Of a stretch of DNA of 64,000 nt, positions 1 through 9,424 are shown in pieces. The translations under genes and the position numbers were made by a program. Source of the DNA: an uncultured Acidimicrobiales bacterium (GTDB lineage: Bacteria; Actinomycetota; Acidimicrobiia; Acidimicrobiales; SZUA-35); NCBI GenBank assembly GCA_937922785.1, contig CALAJQ010000034.1, forward strand, positions 31,403 to 95,402, read 5' to 3'. The notes under the pieces were generated by a model. That model was given only the letters and a program-made list of their open reading frames with translations, was not told the origin of the DNA and searched no databases. Position 1 is the stretch's first letter; the number at the start of each line of letters is the position of its first letter.

Positions 1-1126
1 TGCGGCTTCGCGATTCCGAGTCATGAACTGCCACCCTGTTGCGACCCTTGGTTTTTGCCTCAAACATTGCGGCTTCGGCGGAGCTTAGAACCAGGTCGCC
101 ACCTTGGTTGTCTCGTACGACTGCTACACCGATGCTGGCAGTGATCGCCAAGTCCTGTGGAACCCCGGCAAGAGTTGCAATCTCAGCTCGGATCTTCTCG
201 GCTAGCTCTTCGGCTATGTGCTCGTCTTCAAGCTCACATGCAACGATGACAAACTCATCCGAAGACATCCTGAACAGCAGATCGGTTCCGCGGACTGTTC
301 CGCCCAACTTCTCACTAATTCGGTTAAGCAAGGCAGTGGCATCCACTGGACCAAGACGGTCCTCGACAACCTTGTAGCGATCCAGGTCTATGAACAGAAC
401 ACCTACACCGCCTGAGCTGGCAGCAGCGATTGACCCATCAATGACACTGACAACCTCAGACCGGTCGTTGATTCGCGGAGCATTGGCGGCCCTGTTGGTT
501 GCGATAATCGACACCAGTTCAGTTTCACGCGGCCCTGGAAGCCCAACCATTGTTAAGTCACAAAGCACCTCGGACTCATCGGCGGCCAACATGGATCTGG
601 TTCGGTTCCACCGCGTACCGGCAGGAGGAAGCGGTGCTTCGCCTAGTTCGGTTGTTGAAGGCAGGTATCTGGCAAAATCTCTTCTTTCGCCAAAGCGAGA
701 TCTCCAAAGCTTGGAAGACCACAGAACCGACCCTGTTTCTCTGTCGGCCACCAGCAGAGCGAGCTCAGCTGCGTCTACCGCGGCCTGAACACCCATGAGG
801 ATCGATTCCAAGGTTGGATTGTTCGAGGTGCCAATCGAGATCGCCGGAGAGACGTTCTCAGTGTCGATTTTGTCGAGAGCCTGCTCGATTTCCCGTGCTG
901 TGTCTTGCTTGATGGCATCGGTTGGCGAATCAGTGCTGCGTCGGCGACGCTCAATCTTGGCCGGAGCACCATCGGCTCTAACGACGGGTACATCTTGAAG
1001 CCCAGCGCCACCGCCTGACAAGTTACGTACGTCAGCGCCTTTAAGTCTTTGATCCCATGAACGAACCACGGGCGTTTCATCGGCATGAAATTGGCGGGCC
1101 TGAACCAATAGTTGGCAAGATTTCAT
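1..1126 (-). CDS. GGDEF-domain protein (diguanylate cyclase-like), partial, runs off left edge
   Basis: Manual minus-strand translation: MKSCQLLVQARQFHADETPVVRSWDQRL... then VGVLFIDLDRYKVVEDRLGPVDATALLNRISEKLGGTVRGTDLLFRMSSDEFVIVACE; GGDEF fold with the signature changed to SSDEF. Absent from the ORF track because it is open at the window edge. Confidence 0.85.
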   Translation of the reverse strand, partial: MKSCQLLVQARQFHADETPVVRSWDQRLKGADVRNLSGGGAGLQDVPVVRADGAPAKIERRRRSTDSPTDAIKQDTAREIEQALDKIDTENVSPAISIGTSNNPTLESILMGVQAAVDAAELALLVADRETGSVLWSSKLWRSRFGERRDFARYLPSTTELGEAPLPPAGTRWNRTRSMLAADESEVLCDLTMVGLPGPRETELVSIIATNRAANAPRINDRSEVVSVIDGSIAAASSGGVGVLFIDLDRYKVVEDRLGPVDATALLNRISEKLGGTVRGTDLLFRMSSDEFVIVACELEDEHIAEELAEKIRAEIATLAGVPQDLAITASIGVAVVRDNQGGDLVLSSAEAAMFEAKTKGRNRVAVHDSESRSR

Positions 1127-1161
1127 GTCAATACCGGTGTCGCGCCGCTAGGCTTGTCTGG

Positions 1162-1248
1162 ATGTCGAAGCGTCGCAAGAAAAAGCGTCTGAACGCACGC
1201 CGCAAGAAGGCCAACCACGGCCGGAAGCCAAACGCGGGCCGTAACTAG
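1162..1248 (+). CDS. Probable small ribosomal protein bL37-like (28 aa)
   Basis: MSKRRKKKRLNARRKKANHGRKPNAGRN: very basic, ends in ANHGRKPN-type motif as in actinobacterial bL37. Internal start within the 1057..1248 ORF. Confidence 0.7.
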   Translation: MSKRRKKKRLNARRKKANHGRKPNAGRN

Positions 1249-1274
1249 CCCGTTTGCGTTTCAGGTTCCAATAA

Positions 1275-1658
1275 TTGTCCGGATTGTTGATCTATGACGG
1301 CGATTGCGGCTTTTGCACTAGTGCAGCTGCTTGGCTTATTGACCAGTTCCCGCCAGAGGTTCGCGTCGAATCGTGGCAAAGCTTGGACATCTCCGAGTTC
1401 GGCCTGACTGAGACTGATGTCCAGTCCTCTTCGTGGTGGGTCGACGGTGACGGTGCAACGTTCGGCGGCGCACTAGGAATAGGCCTTGCCCTTAAGGTAA
1501 CTGAGCCTCGTTGGACTCGACTGGCGGGCAGGTTGGTGGATTGGCGTCCGGTTAGACCACTTGCCAAGGGCGTCTACCGGATCATTGTCACCTATCGCCA
1601 CAGACTGCCCGGCTCAACCGATGCTTGCCGGATGCGCTATGACCTACCCGCTGACTGA
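1275..1658 (+). CDS. DCC-family thiol-disulfide oxidoreductase (DUF393/YuxK-like)
   Basis: N-terminal LLIYDGDCGFCTSAAAWL motif. Confidence 0.85.
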   Translation: MSGLLIYDGDCGFCTSAAAWLIDQFPPEVRVESWQSLDISEFGLTETDVQSSSWWVDGDGATFGGALGIGLALKVTEPRWTRLAGRLVDWRPVRPLAKGVYRIIVTYRHRLPGSTDACRMRYDLPAD

Positions 1659-1675
1659 TCTCAGCCGAAACAGTG

Positions 1676-3358
1676 TCAGCCGAAGTTGGCCAGATAGCCG
1701 TCCTTGAACCGTTCGAGACGATTTGAAGCTAGCTCGACGTCGGCTGACCGCTCGATCACTTCGATGTATACCTTTACCTTTGGTTCAGTTCCAGACGGCC
1801 GCACTATGACACGGGTTTCGTCGGAATAGAGAACTACGACTCCCGCCGTTGGCGGCAATCCTAAGTAGCCCTCCCCCATGTCGTGGACTGCGACTACCTC
1901 GATTCCATCAACCGTTGGCGGGTTAGTTACCACCGCTGCTACCAGCTCCGTCGCTGTCGGCCCCGAGGAGCCGCTGAGCCTGATACTTAGGGGCTCTTGG
2001 AGGTAATTGCCAAACTCGTTCGCCAGTTGATCTAGCCGGTCCCAAAGCGTGATCCCGTCGGCGGTGTAGCGAGCCACCATTTCCAATGCCATTAGTCCAG
2101 CGGTGATCCCGTCCTTATCACGGACGCGGTCGCTTACCGCATAACCAAGCGCTTCTTCATAACCCAGGACATACCTTGACCCGTCAGGGTCAAGCATCGG
2201 CCGAGCCACCCACTTGAACCCGGTCAAGGTTGTGATGCACTTCACCCCCGCTGCCGAAGCGACTGCTTCGAGCATCCGACTCGAAACAACCGAGCTAGCA
2301 ACCACTCGTGGACCCTTAGTGTTGCTAAAGATGTAGTCAGCCAGCAATATTCCGACTTGGTCACCAGACAGCTGGGTGAAGCCAGCTCCGTCTCGAGATT
2401 GGATTGCCAGCGATAGCCGATCTGCGTCGGGATCATGAGCAACTATTAGATCCGTAGTTTCATCAGCGGTGGCAAAGGCTTGGTCCATTGCTCCGGCCTC
2501 CTCAGGGTTCGGAAACTGAACCGTCGGGAAAAGCGGATCCGGGTGAAATTGGGATTCAACCACACGTGCTGGCGTGAACCCGGCGGCTTTCATGGCGGAC
2601 ATGAAATGGCTGCCCCCCACCCCGTGCATTGCGGTGTAGACGGTCCGCAGTTCGCGACTTGCTGCCGTCGCCGGCTGGAACAGAACCTCCATCGCTGCGT
2701 TCAGGTGGGACTCTACGGCCTCGGCCCCCAAGACCTCGATCGCCGGATGGTCCATCGGGACCCACCCAATCTGTTGATCACTAGCGACGACCTCGTCAAT
2801 CGCTGCGGCAATTTCTGCATCGGCCGGGGAGACCAGCTGAATCCCGTCGGAGAGGTACAGCTTGTATCCGTTGTCGGCTGCGGGGTTATGCGAAGCGGTG
2901 ATCATCACCCCGGCTGATGCTCCGAGATCCAGCACAGCGTTGGCTAAGACAGGGGTTGGACCAGGTGACTCCATGATCGCAGCTCGACCACCCAGTGAGG
3001 CCACCACCCCAACCACGTCGGCGGCAAAGGTTTCTGAGTTATGTCGGGCATCAAAGCCGACAACTACAAACGGGTTGGGCTCTAGCCACTTCATCAGGCC
3101 AGCGGTGGTTTGGCGAACTACAAGAGAGTTCATCCGCATCGGACCTGGGCCCATCTCAGCCCGAAGGCCGGCCGTGCCGAAACCGATTCGTCCCGAAAAT
3201 AGGTGCTCCAGATCCGTGGAGCCGCTGGAAAGTGCCTTCGAAAGCTGCTCTCGAGTCCGCTCGTCAGGATCGGCGGCGATCCACCGCTCTACCTGAGCAA
3301 CAGTCTCTCCTGGCAGCCTCTGAGATGAGTTCACACTTCGAGTGTCCCATAGCGGCAT
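1676..3358 (-). CDS. Phosphomannomutase/phosphoglucomutase (alpha-D-phosphohexomutase)
   Basis: GFGTAGLRAEMGPGP, TASHNPAADNGYK, HDPDADR, RPSGTEPKVKVY motifs. Start placed at internal MPLWDTRS because upstream sequence overlaps the divergent gene at 3368. Confidence 0.9.
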   Translation of the reverse strand: MPLWDTRSVNSSQRLPGETVAQVERWIAADPDERTREQLSKALSSGSTDLEHLFSGRIGFGTAGLRAEMGPGPMRMNSLVVRQTTAGLMKWLEPNPFVVVGFDARHNSETFAADVVGVVASLGGRAAIMESPGPTPVLANAVLDLGASAGVMITASHNPAADNGYKLYLSDGIQLVSPADAEIAAAIDEVVASDQQIGWVPMDHPAIEVLGAEAVESHLNAAMEVLFQPATAASRELRTVYTAMHGVGGSHFMSAMKAAGFTPARVVESQFHPDPLFPTVQFPNPEEAGAMDQAFATADETTDLIVAHDPDADRLSLAIQSRDGAGFTQLSGDQVGILLADYIFSNTKGPRVVASSVVSSRMLEAVASAAGVKCITTLTGFKWVARPMLDPDGSRYVLGYEEALGYAVSDRVRDKDGITAGLMALEMVARYTADGITLWDRLDQLANEFGNYLQEPLSIRLSGSSGPTATELVAAVVTNPPTVDGIEVVAVHDMGEGYLGLPPTAGVVVLYSDETRVIVRPSGTEPKVKVYIEVIERSADVELASNRLERFKDGYLANFG

Positions 3359-3367
3359 GCTTGACAC

Positions 3368-4276
3368 ATGAATCTGGTGCAAGGTGTCCGACGCAACTGC
3401 GAGCGAGTCTGTTGCGACTTGCAACTCTTAACTGTTAACTATGACAGTCTTGCCGTCTATGCATCGCGCTTACCAAGGCGCACCGACAGCACCGACAAGC
3501 GGGCGCCCGGATTCGACGGATCTGCTGAGGAGCTAGAGCGGCAACGCCTTCGAATTCTCAGCCTTGACACCATCAACTTTGGTTCCGGGTGGCATGACGT
3601 CGTCTCGAAGCGGCCGGGGTTATCGGGCGCTCGGTCTATGGCGGCAGGACTAAGTCAGTTCGAAGCCAGCCACGGAGCTTTGTCAGCATCGGTTCTCAAG
3701 TCATTCGACCCGCCCATGTGTGCTGAAGTCTTCGGGCAGGATCTGAACAATGAAGAGTTGGCCGAGTTGATGACTCTTTTCTCCCAGGCATTGGGGCAAC
3801 TGGCGGATCTACTTTCCCACCATGGCTCAGCTGGCCGGCTGATCGACATGTGCGAATTTTCCGCCGTCAGATTGGCCGAAGAACTAGCCAGCCTAGAAAG
3901 CTTTGCCGATGTTGGGTTCTACAAGCGAGCCCAGATCGCAGCCGCAGACCTTGCGCGTAATGGCTTGGCCGAATTCGCCGACTTGGGTGAACTCACGGCA
4001 TTCGCTGACAACCTCGTGCCTCACGTTCTTTCCCAAGACGAAGTCATAACGCTTGACCCAGACCTGGCAAGGACCATAAGCCAGGGTCAGCTGCTCGAGC
4101 CTGGCGGTCAACCCGAAACCGAGCTGAGAGCGTCGGCTGTACATGTTGTCGAAATGCTCACTATGTACCGGCCCGATCTTCGAGCGATGGATGTCGATTT
4201 GGCGCTGTGGGAACGCGGCGGGAGTCGGGCCTACAAGGAACATCGCCGACCACGGTGTCGTTCCCGCTATTACTGA
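3368..4276 (+). CDS. Queuosine salvage family protein (DUF2419/Qng1-like)
   Basis: LDTINFGSGWHDV, ELTAFADNLVPHVL, ETELRASAVHVVEML, DLALWERG and C-terminal HRRPRCRSRYY resemble the DUF2419 family. Confidence 0.8.
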   Translation: MNLVQGVRRNCERVCCDLQLLTVNYDSLAVYASRLPRRTDSTDKRAPGFDGSAEELERQRLRILSLDTINFGSGWHDVVSKRPGLSGARSMAAGLSQFEASHGALSASVLKSFDPPMCAEVFGQDLNNEELAELMTLFSQALGQLADLLSHHGSAGRLIDMCEFSAVRLAEELASLESFADVGFYKRAQIAAADLARNGLAEFADLGELTAFADNLVPHVLSQDEVITLDPDLARTISQGQLLEPGGQPETELRASAVHVVEMLTMYRPDLRAMDVDLALWERGGSRAYKEHRRPRCRSRYY

Positions 4277-4306
4277 GGCTGGTCAGTTGGGTCTAAACTC
4301 TCAGCT

Positions 4307-4636
4307 GTGAAGTTCGTAGCTGAGAACTCAGTAGCACTGACGAGGCAAGCCCTGTCAGAGTCAGTCGACCACGGCGAAGAGGTCGTGGGTTGGGTCGACC
4401 TCACTTCGCCCAACCTGGTTGACCTGCTAGATGACCTCACGTCGGGCGAGGGCGGCGAGCACTTGGTCGCCCTTCGCTGCAGTCTTTATGACATTGCCGA
4501 CCCATCCGCTACCCGTGGGTTGGCGTGCCTTGAACAAGCAAAATTGGCGCTTTACGCAGACCGTGATGACGTCGCCACCCAGGCGGCTCAAATGTTCCCG
4601 CGACTGCAGATATTGACTCCCAATACAGGCGTGTGA
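4307..4636 (+). CDS. Hypothetical protein
   Basis: 109-aa ORF (GTG start) filling the gap between two co-oriented genes. Confidence 0.5.
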   Translation: MKFVAENSVALTRQALSESVDHGEEVVGWVDLTSPNLVDLLDDLTSGEGGEHLVALRCSLYDIADPSATRGLACLEQAKLALYADRDDVATQAAQMFPRLQILTPNTGV

Positions 4637-4674
4637 CATGCGTCGCACAGCGGGCCGAGGGGTAGACTGATTCG

Positions 4675-5748
4675 GTGGGAGACTTGAAGGCAGCATCCAA
4701 AGCTATAGATTCCGATCTTCGTGTGCCCCAGCTGCCGCTGCCCCCATCGGGACCCGCACTTGTACTGGTCGGCGCCGATGACCCTGGGCTCCAGCAACGT
4801 CTCGATGCCGGGGTCGCCAGAGACTCAAGCGGTCTCGATGTGCGCACTGATTCGCTCTGGGTCCAGGTGAACAACGGACTCCGAGCGCTTAGCACCGTGG
4901 TAGCAGTGGCAGGAGCAAGAGCTGACGAGGTCAGATTCACTCACGCCCCGGTATCCACCGACGGCGCGGAACTCATGCGCCTGGCCGTCCTTGCCCCCTC
5001 GCTAGTGGGTCTAGGACGCCAACTTGAGCTTGGCGACTTCGCCTCCAACCCGCCAAGCTATGAGGTTCGATACCAGCCAATTGTTGATCTCGAAACAGCC
5101 GAACCCCTCGGTTTTGAGTCCCTGCTTCGTGCCACTGCGGGCAAGCAGATTCTGGCCGGCGACGAGCTCCTTGCCAAGGTGACAAACAACGAACTCCAAG
5201 ATCTCGATCGTTTCGCCCGAATGCTGGCCGTTGGTGGCGCAAAGTCGTGGATCGGCGAGGGACTGCTGTTCATGAACATCATGGCTCCGGGTGGCCATTT
5301 CGACTTGGACGGCGCCCTAGCCACGGTTCGGCTCGCAATAGAGGCCGGCCTAGACCCAGATCAGCTGGTGTTCGAAGCAGTTGAAAGCAACCGCTATGTA
5401 AGCCTGGGCAAAGCCTCTGAGCAACTGGATCAGCTGCGCTCAACGGGTGTACGGATTGCGGTAGATGACGTCGGTGACGGGTTCGCGAGCCTTCGTGTCC
5501 TTTCAGTCTTTAAGCCCGACATCGTAAAAATCGCTGGCGGCCTAGTCGCTGAGCTTCCAGAGATGGAAGCGAAGTCAGTCGTTCAAGCCATCGTGGAGAT
5601 GTCTCACCGGATGGGCGCATGGGTAGTTGCTGAAAACATCGAAACTGCCGCCCAGCGCTCAACTCTGCTTGAGCTTGGTGTTGACTGGGGCCAGGGCCAT
5701 TTACTCGGCCCACCATCAGCTCCAAAAATCGGTGCTGACCCGCGCTAG
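4675..5748 (+). CDS. EAL-domain protein (c-di-GMP phosphodiesterase-like)
   Basis: YQPIVDLETAEPLGFESLLR, LLFMNIMAP, VDDVGDGFASL, VVAENIET, GQGHLLGPP motifs; N-terminal about 120 aa not recognised. Confidence 0.85.
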   Translation: MGDLKAASKAIDSDLRVPQLPLPPSGPALVLVGADDPGLQQRLDAGVARDSSGLDVRTDSLWVQVNNGLRALSTVVAVAGARADEVRFTHAPVSTDGAELMRLAVLAPSLVGLGRQLELGDFASNPPSYEVRYQPIVDLETAEPLGFESLLRATAGKQILAGDELLAKVTNNELQDLDRFARMLAVGGAKSWIGEGLLFMNIMAPGGHFDLDGALATVRLAIEAGLDPDQLVFEAVESNRYVSLGKASEQLDQLRSTGVRIAVDDVGDGFASLRVLSVFKPDIVKIAGGLVAELPEMEAKSVVQAIVEMSHRMGAWVVAENIETAAQRSTLLELGVDWGQGHLLGPPSAPKIGADPR

Positions 5749-5765
5749 CGGTTCGCTCCAAGCAA

Positions 5766-6773
5766 CTACAGGCCCGCGAGCTCTCGAAGACTGACTAGCG
5801 GTCGAGGCCCGACATGGCTGATCACTTCAGCCGCTGCCAAGGACCCGAGACGGCCCGACTCGGCAAGCGACATGTTTTGGGATAGACCAAACAATACGCC
5901 AGCAGCGTATTGATCCCCTGCCCCGGTGGTGTCGATCAGTTCGCCTACGTCAATTGCCTCAACTTCAGTAATCGAGGACCCCTGCACCATGAGAGAACCC
6001 AGCTTGCCTCGGGTCACGCACGCCAGTTCCACTTCATTGCCAACTCGTGCAACTGCTTCATCGAAACCGACGCCGTAGAGCTTTGTGATTTCGTCCTCGT
6101 TTGCGAACAGAACATCAACTGGGCCGGCGACTAGTTCTCGAAACTCGCCATTGTGCCGATCCACACAGAATCCGTCAGACAAAGTAAGAGCAGACTTTCG
6201 ACCCGATGAAGCGGCGAGCGCCATTGCGTGGCGGATTGCATCTTTCGCCGACTGCACATCCCACAAGTAGCCCTCACAAAAAAGAAGGTTGGCGGATCCA
6301 ACGAGCTCTTCGGGAATGTCTTGTGGCTCTAACAGACTTGAGATGCCTAGGTAGGTGTTCATCGTTCGCTGAGCATCAGGGGTAACCAAAATCATGCTCC
6401 GTCCGGTAGCGGGACCGTCGACGGCGTTCGCACTCCCGTTGGCCGAATCGGCGTGCTCGTAGGCAAACTCGACGCCAATGCTCTCCATGTCTTGGCCGTA
6501 CACAAAGCCCAAATCATCGGTAGCTACCTTGCCAATGAAGCCAGCTGACCCACCCAAGGAGGCAATTCCTGCCATGGTGTTGGCAACCGAGCCCCCTGAA
6601 GTCTCTGTTGCCTCGCCGAGAAGTTGATACAGCTCGTGGGCTCGGGAATCGTCGATCAGATTCATGGATCCCTTTACAAGATCCTGGCTGGCTACGAACT
6701 CGTCGGTGGTCTTGGTTATGACATCCACGATCGCATTGCCGACGCCTACTACATCTAGTCTTGAGCTGGTCAC
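5766..6773 (-). CDS. PfkB-family kinase, adenosine kinase-like
   Basis: GNAIVDVI, GGSVANTMAGIASLGG, DTTGAGDQYAAGVLFG. Confidence 0.85.
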   Translation of the reverse strand: MTSSRLDVVGVGNAIVDVITKTTDEFVASQDLVKGSMNLIDDSRAHELYQLLGEATETSGGSVANTMAGIASLGGSAGFIGKVATDDLGFVYGQDMESIGVEFAYEHADSANGSANAVDGPATGRSMILVTPDAQRTMNTYLGISSLLEPQDIPEELVGSANLLFCEGYLWDVQSAKDAIRHAMALAASSGRKSALTLSDGFCVDRHNGEFRELVAGPVDVLFANEDEITKLYGVGFDEAVARVGNEVELACVTRGKLGSLMVQGSSITEVEAIDVGELIDTTGAGDQYAAGVLFGLSQNMSLAESGRLGSLAAAEVISHVGPRPLVSLRELAGL

Positions 6774-6823
6774 GGCGACGACCTTACACCTAGGCAGGCC
6801 ATTAGCGGCGCTAGTCTCAAAGC

Positions 6824-9379
6824 GTGAGTATTGATCCTTATCGACTTCCCAACAACGTAACGGCCCACAACTACAAGCTTTACCTGGCGCCTGATCTTGA
6901 TGCCGATACCTTCACAGGTCACGTCACGATCGAAGCCGAGGTAATCGAAGCTACGGCCACAATCATCTGCAACAACGACGAGCTGGCCATCAGCGAAGTA
7001 AGCGTCAACGGCGTTCAGTGTGAGTCTTTGCTTGACCCCGACACCGAACGCATGACTATTACCGGACCCGAGGAGTTCGGAGTTGGCCCGGTCGAGATTC
7101 ACATCGTGTTCAACGGCAAGTTCAACGAGAAGCTGGTTGGGTTCTACAAATCAACGTTTTCAGATGACGACGGCAACGATCACGCACTAGCCACCACGCA
7201 ATTCGAAGCAACCCATGCCCGCAAAGCCTTTCCGTGCTGGGACGAACCTGCAGCGAAGGCAACATATGAAATAAGCCTTCGGGCGCCCTCAGGAATGAAT
7301 GCAATCTCCAACGCTGCCGAAGTCTCGCGGGAACCCCATAGTGACGGCACCGGTGCAGAGATAGTTCATTTCGCCCGCACTATGAAGATGAGCACTTACC
7401 TGGTTGCGTTCGTCATTGGTCCGCTCGAATTCTCCAAGACAGTCGACGTCGACGGAACTCCGCTTCGAGTCGTCCACATCCCAGGCAAGGGTCAACTGAC
7501 TGACTTTGCGCTTGACTGCGGCGCCTTTGCCTTGAGGTACTTCAGCGACTACTTCGGTGTTGGATATCCAGGTGACAAGTGCGACCTCGTGGCGATCCCC
7601 GACTTTGCTTTCGGAGCTATGGAAAATCTGGGCTGCATCACGTTCCGAGAGGTGCTGTTGCTGGTCGATCCGGCAACGGCGACTCAACCCGAACTCCAGA
7701 GAACCGCCGACGTGATCAACCATGAACTTGCTCACATGTGGTTTGGTGACCTAGTCACCATGGTTTGGTGGAATGGCCTTTGGCTGAACGAAGCCTTTGC
7801 AACGTTCATGGAGATGCGTTGCACCGACGCCTACCGACCAGAGTGGAAACGCTGGGTTGACTTCGGCTTGTCTCGAACTGCAGCGTTTGACACCGATTCC
7901 CTGGCTTCAACTCGACCGATCGAGTTCAAGGTGACAAGCCCGGACGAGGCTGAAGGCATGTTTGACGTGCTTACCTATGAAAAGGGAGCTGCTGTTGTTC
8001 GAATGCTTGAGCAATACCTCGGCGAAGACAACTTTCGTGGCGGAATCAGGCGCTACATGGCGGACAACGCATACGGCAATGCCGAAACGACTGATCTTTG
8101 GGACGCTATCGAAAGCGAGACCGGTCAGCCCGTTAGAGCAATCATGGACAGTTGGATTTTCCAAGGCGGCTTCCCGCTTGTCTCGGTGAAGATCGACAGC
8201 GAAGCAAACACTGCAACTCTGCACCAAGAACGATTCACCTACGTTGGTGGCGATGAGGCCCCTGCTCAAGACTGGAAGGTGCCAGTCATGTATCGCCTTC
8301 AGGACCCAGCGACTGACGCCACTCAAAGCCGTCAAAGCGTTCTGCTCGAACCAGGCGAGTCAACGACTATTGCCTTAGGTGATTCAGGCTTGTTTGTCGG
8401 CAACGCTGAAGGCGCAAGCTTCATTCGGGTCGCTTATGACCCGACCCACCTAGACGCCCTGGCCGGAGCTGGTTCAGCATTGGGGGCTGTGGAGCGATAT
8501 GCCCTAGTCGACGATGCGTGGGCCGGAGTTCTGGCTGGAACCATGACCGCACCATCTTTCTTGAACTTGCTTGAAGCGATGTCGAGTGAGACAGATCGCT
8601 CGGTGTGGCAGCGCATTATCTCGGGCTTTGCAAGCTTGGATCACCTCGTGAGCGGCGATGCCCAAGAAGACCTGGCGGCCATAGCCCGCGACGCCTTCTC
8701 CCCTGCTCTTACGGCCTTGGGCTTGGCTCCCGAACCTGAAGACGATGACCGGACCAAACAGCTCAGAGGTGACCTTGTTACCGCTATGGGCAAGATTGCG
8801 AACGATCTGGAAGTGCAAGCTGAGTCTCAACGAACAGTCTCTGTAGGGCGACGCAATCCTGAGTTAGTGGACCCTGCCCTTATGGCCGCAGCTGTTTCTG
8901 TGACTGCTTCCATTGGAGACGATGCGGACTTTGCCGACTTTGTTCAGGAGTGGAAGAACGCTGGCACACCTCAAGAGGAAGTTCGGTACCTCTACGCCTT
9001 GGCCGACTTCCCCGATCCTGAACAGGCGACCGAGCTGAGGCAGATGATCCTCGACGGTGAAGTCCGATCGCAAAACGCAGCCTTTGTTGTGGCCCGACTT
9101 CTGGCAAACCGCAACAACGGCCGCGACACATGGAAGTTCATTACCGAGAACTGGGACTACCTCAACGACTTCCTGGCCTCGTCATCGATCCCACGTATGG
9201 TGGCGACGATTACTTCGCTGGATCATCCCGGTGACGATGTCGCCGCAGCAGCGTTCTTTGCCGACAACCCGATTCCCCAGGCCGAGCAAACACTCGCTCA
9301 GATCCTCGAGCGCCAGCGGGTTAGAGTTGCACTTCGTCAACGCGAGGCACAACGTTTAAGCACCGCTCTTGAAGCCTAG
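6824..9379 (+). CDS. pepN: M1-family aminopeptidase N
   Basis: GAMENLGCITFRE and HELAHMWFGDLVTMVWWNGLWLNEAFATFME (HExxH-18x-E). Confidence 0.95.
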   Translation: MSIDPYRLPNNVTAHNYKLYLAPDLDADTFTGHVTIEAEVIEATATIICNNDELAISEVSVNGVQCESLLDPDTERMTITGPEEFGVGPVEIHIVFNGKFNEKLVGFYKSTFSDDDGNDHALATTQFEATHARKAFPCWDEPAAKATYEISLRAPSGMNAISNAAEVSREPHSDGTGAEIVHFARTMKMSTYLVAFVIGPLEFSKTVDVDGTPLRVVHIPGKGQLTDFALDCGAFALRYFSDYFGVGYPGDKCDLVAIPDFAFGAMENLGCITFREVLLLVDPATATQPELQRTADVINHELAHMWFGDLVTMVWWNGLWLNEAFATFMEMRCTDAYRPEWKRWVDFGLSRTAAFDTDSLASTRPIEFKVTSPDEAEGMFDVLTYEKGAAVVRMLEQYLGEDNFRGGIRRYMADNAYGNAETTDLWDAIESETGQPVRAIMDSWIFQGGFPLVSVKIDSEANTATLHQERFTYVGGDEAPAQDWKVPVMYRLQDPATDATQSRQSVLLEPGESTTIALGDSGLFVGNAEGASFIRVAYDPTHLDALAGAGSALGAVERYALVDDAWAGVLAGTMTAPSFLNLLEAMSSETDRSVWQRIISGFASLDHLVSGDAQEDLAAIARDAFSPALTALGLAPEPEDDDRTKQLRGDLVTAMGKIANDLEVQAESQRTVSVGRRNPELVDPALMAAAVSVTASIGDDADFADFVQEWKNAGTPQEEVRYLYALADFPDPEQATELRQMILDGEVRSQNAAFVVARLLANRNNGRDTWKFITENWDYLNDFLASSSIPRMVATITSLDHPGDDVAAAAFFADNPIPQAEQTLAQILERQRVRVALRQREAQRLSTALEA

Positions 9380-9424
9380 TAACATCTAGCTTTATCAGTT
9401 TGTAAGTAGGGATGTAGTTAATCA

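Noticed and set aside
775-1086. 103-aa minus ORF MPMKRPWFVHG...
   Set aside because: Out of frame with the GGDEF protein that clearly occupies this strand and region.
2480-2917. 145-aa plus-strand ORF (and similar antisense ORFs at 2862..3296, 27308..27820, 27633..28265, 49035..49724)
   Set aside because: Antisense to well-supported genes with conserved motifs; high-GC shadow ORFs with compositionally odd translations.
4274-4276. TGA at end of the DUF2419-like ORF as another Sec codon
   Set aside because: The protein already ends with the family-typical C-terminus (RPRCRSRYY), and the following frame soon stops without homology.
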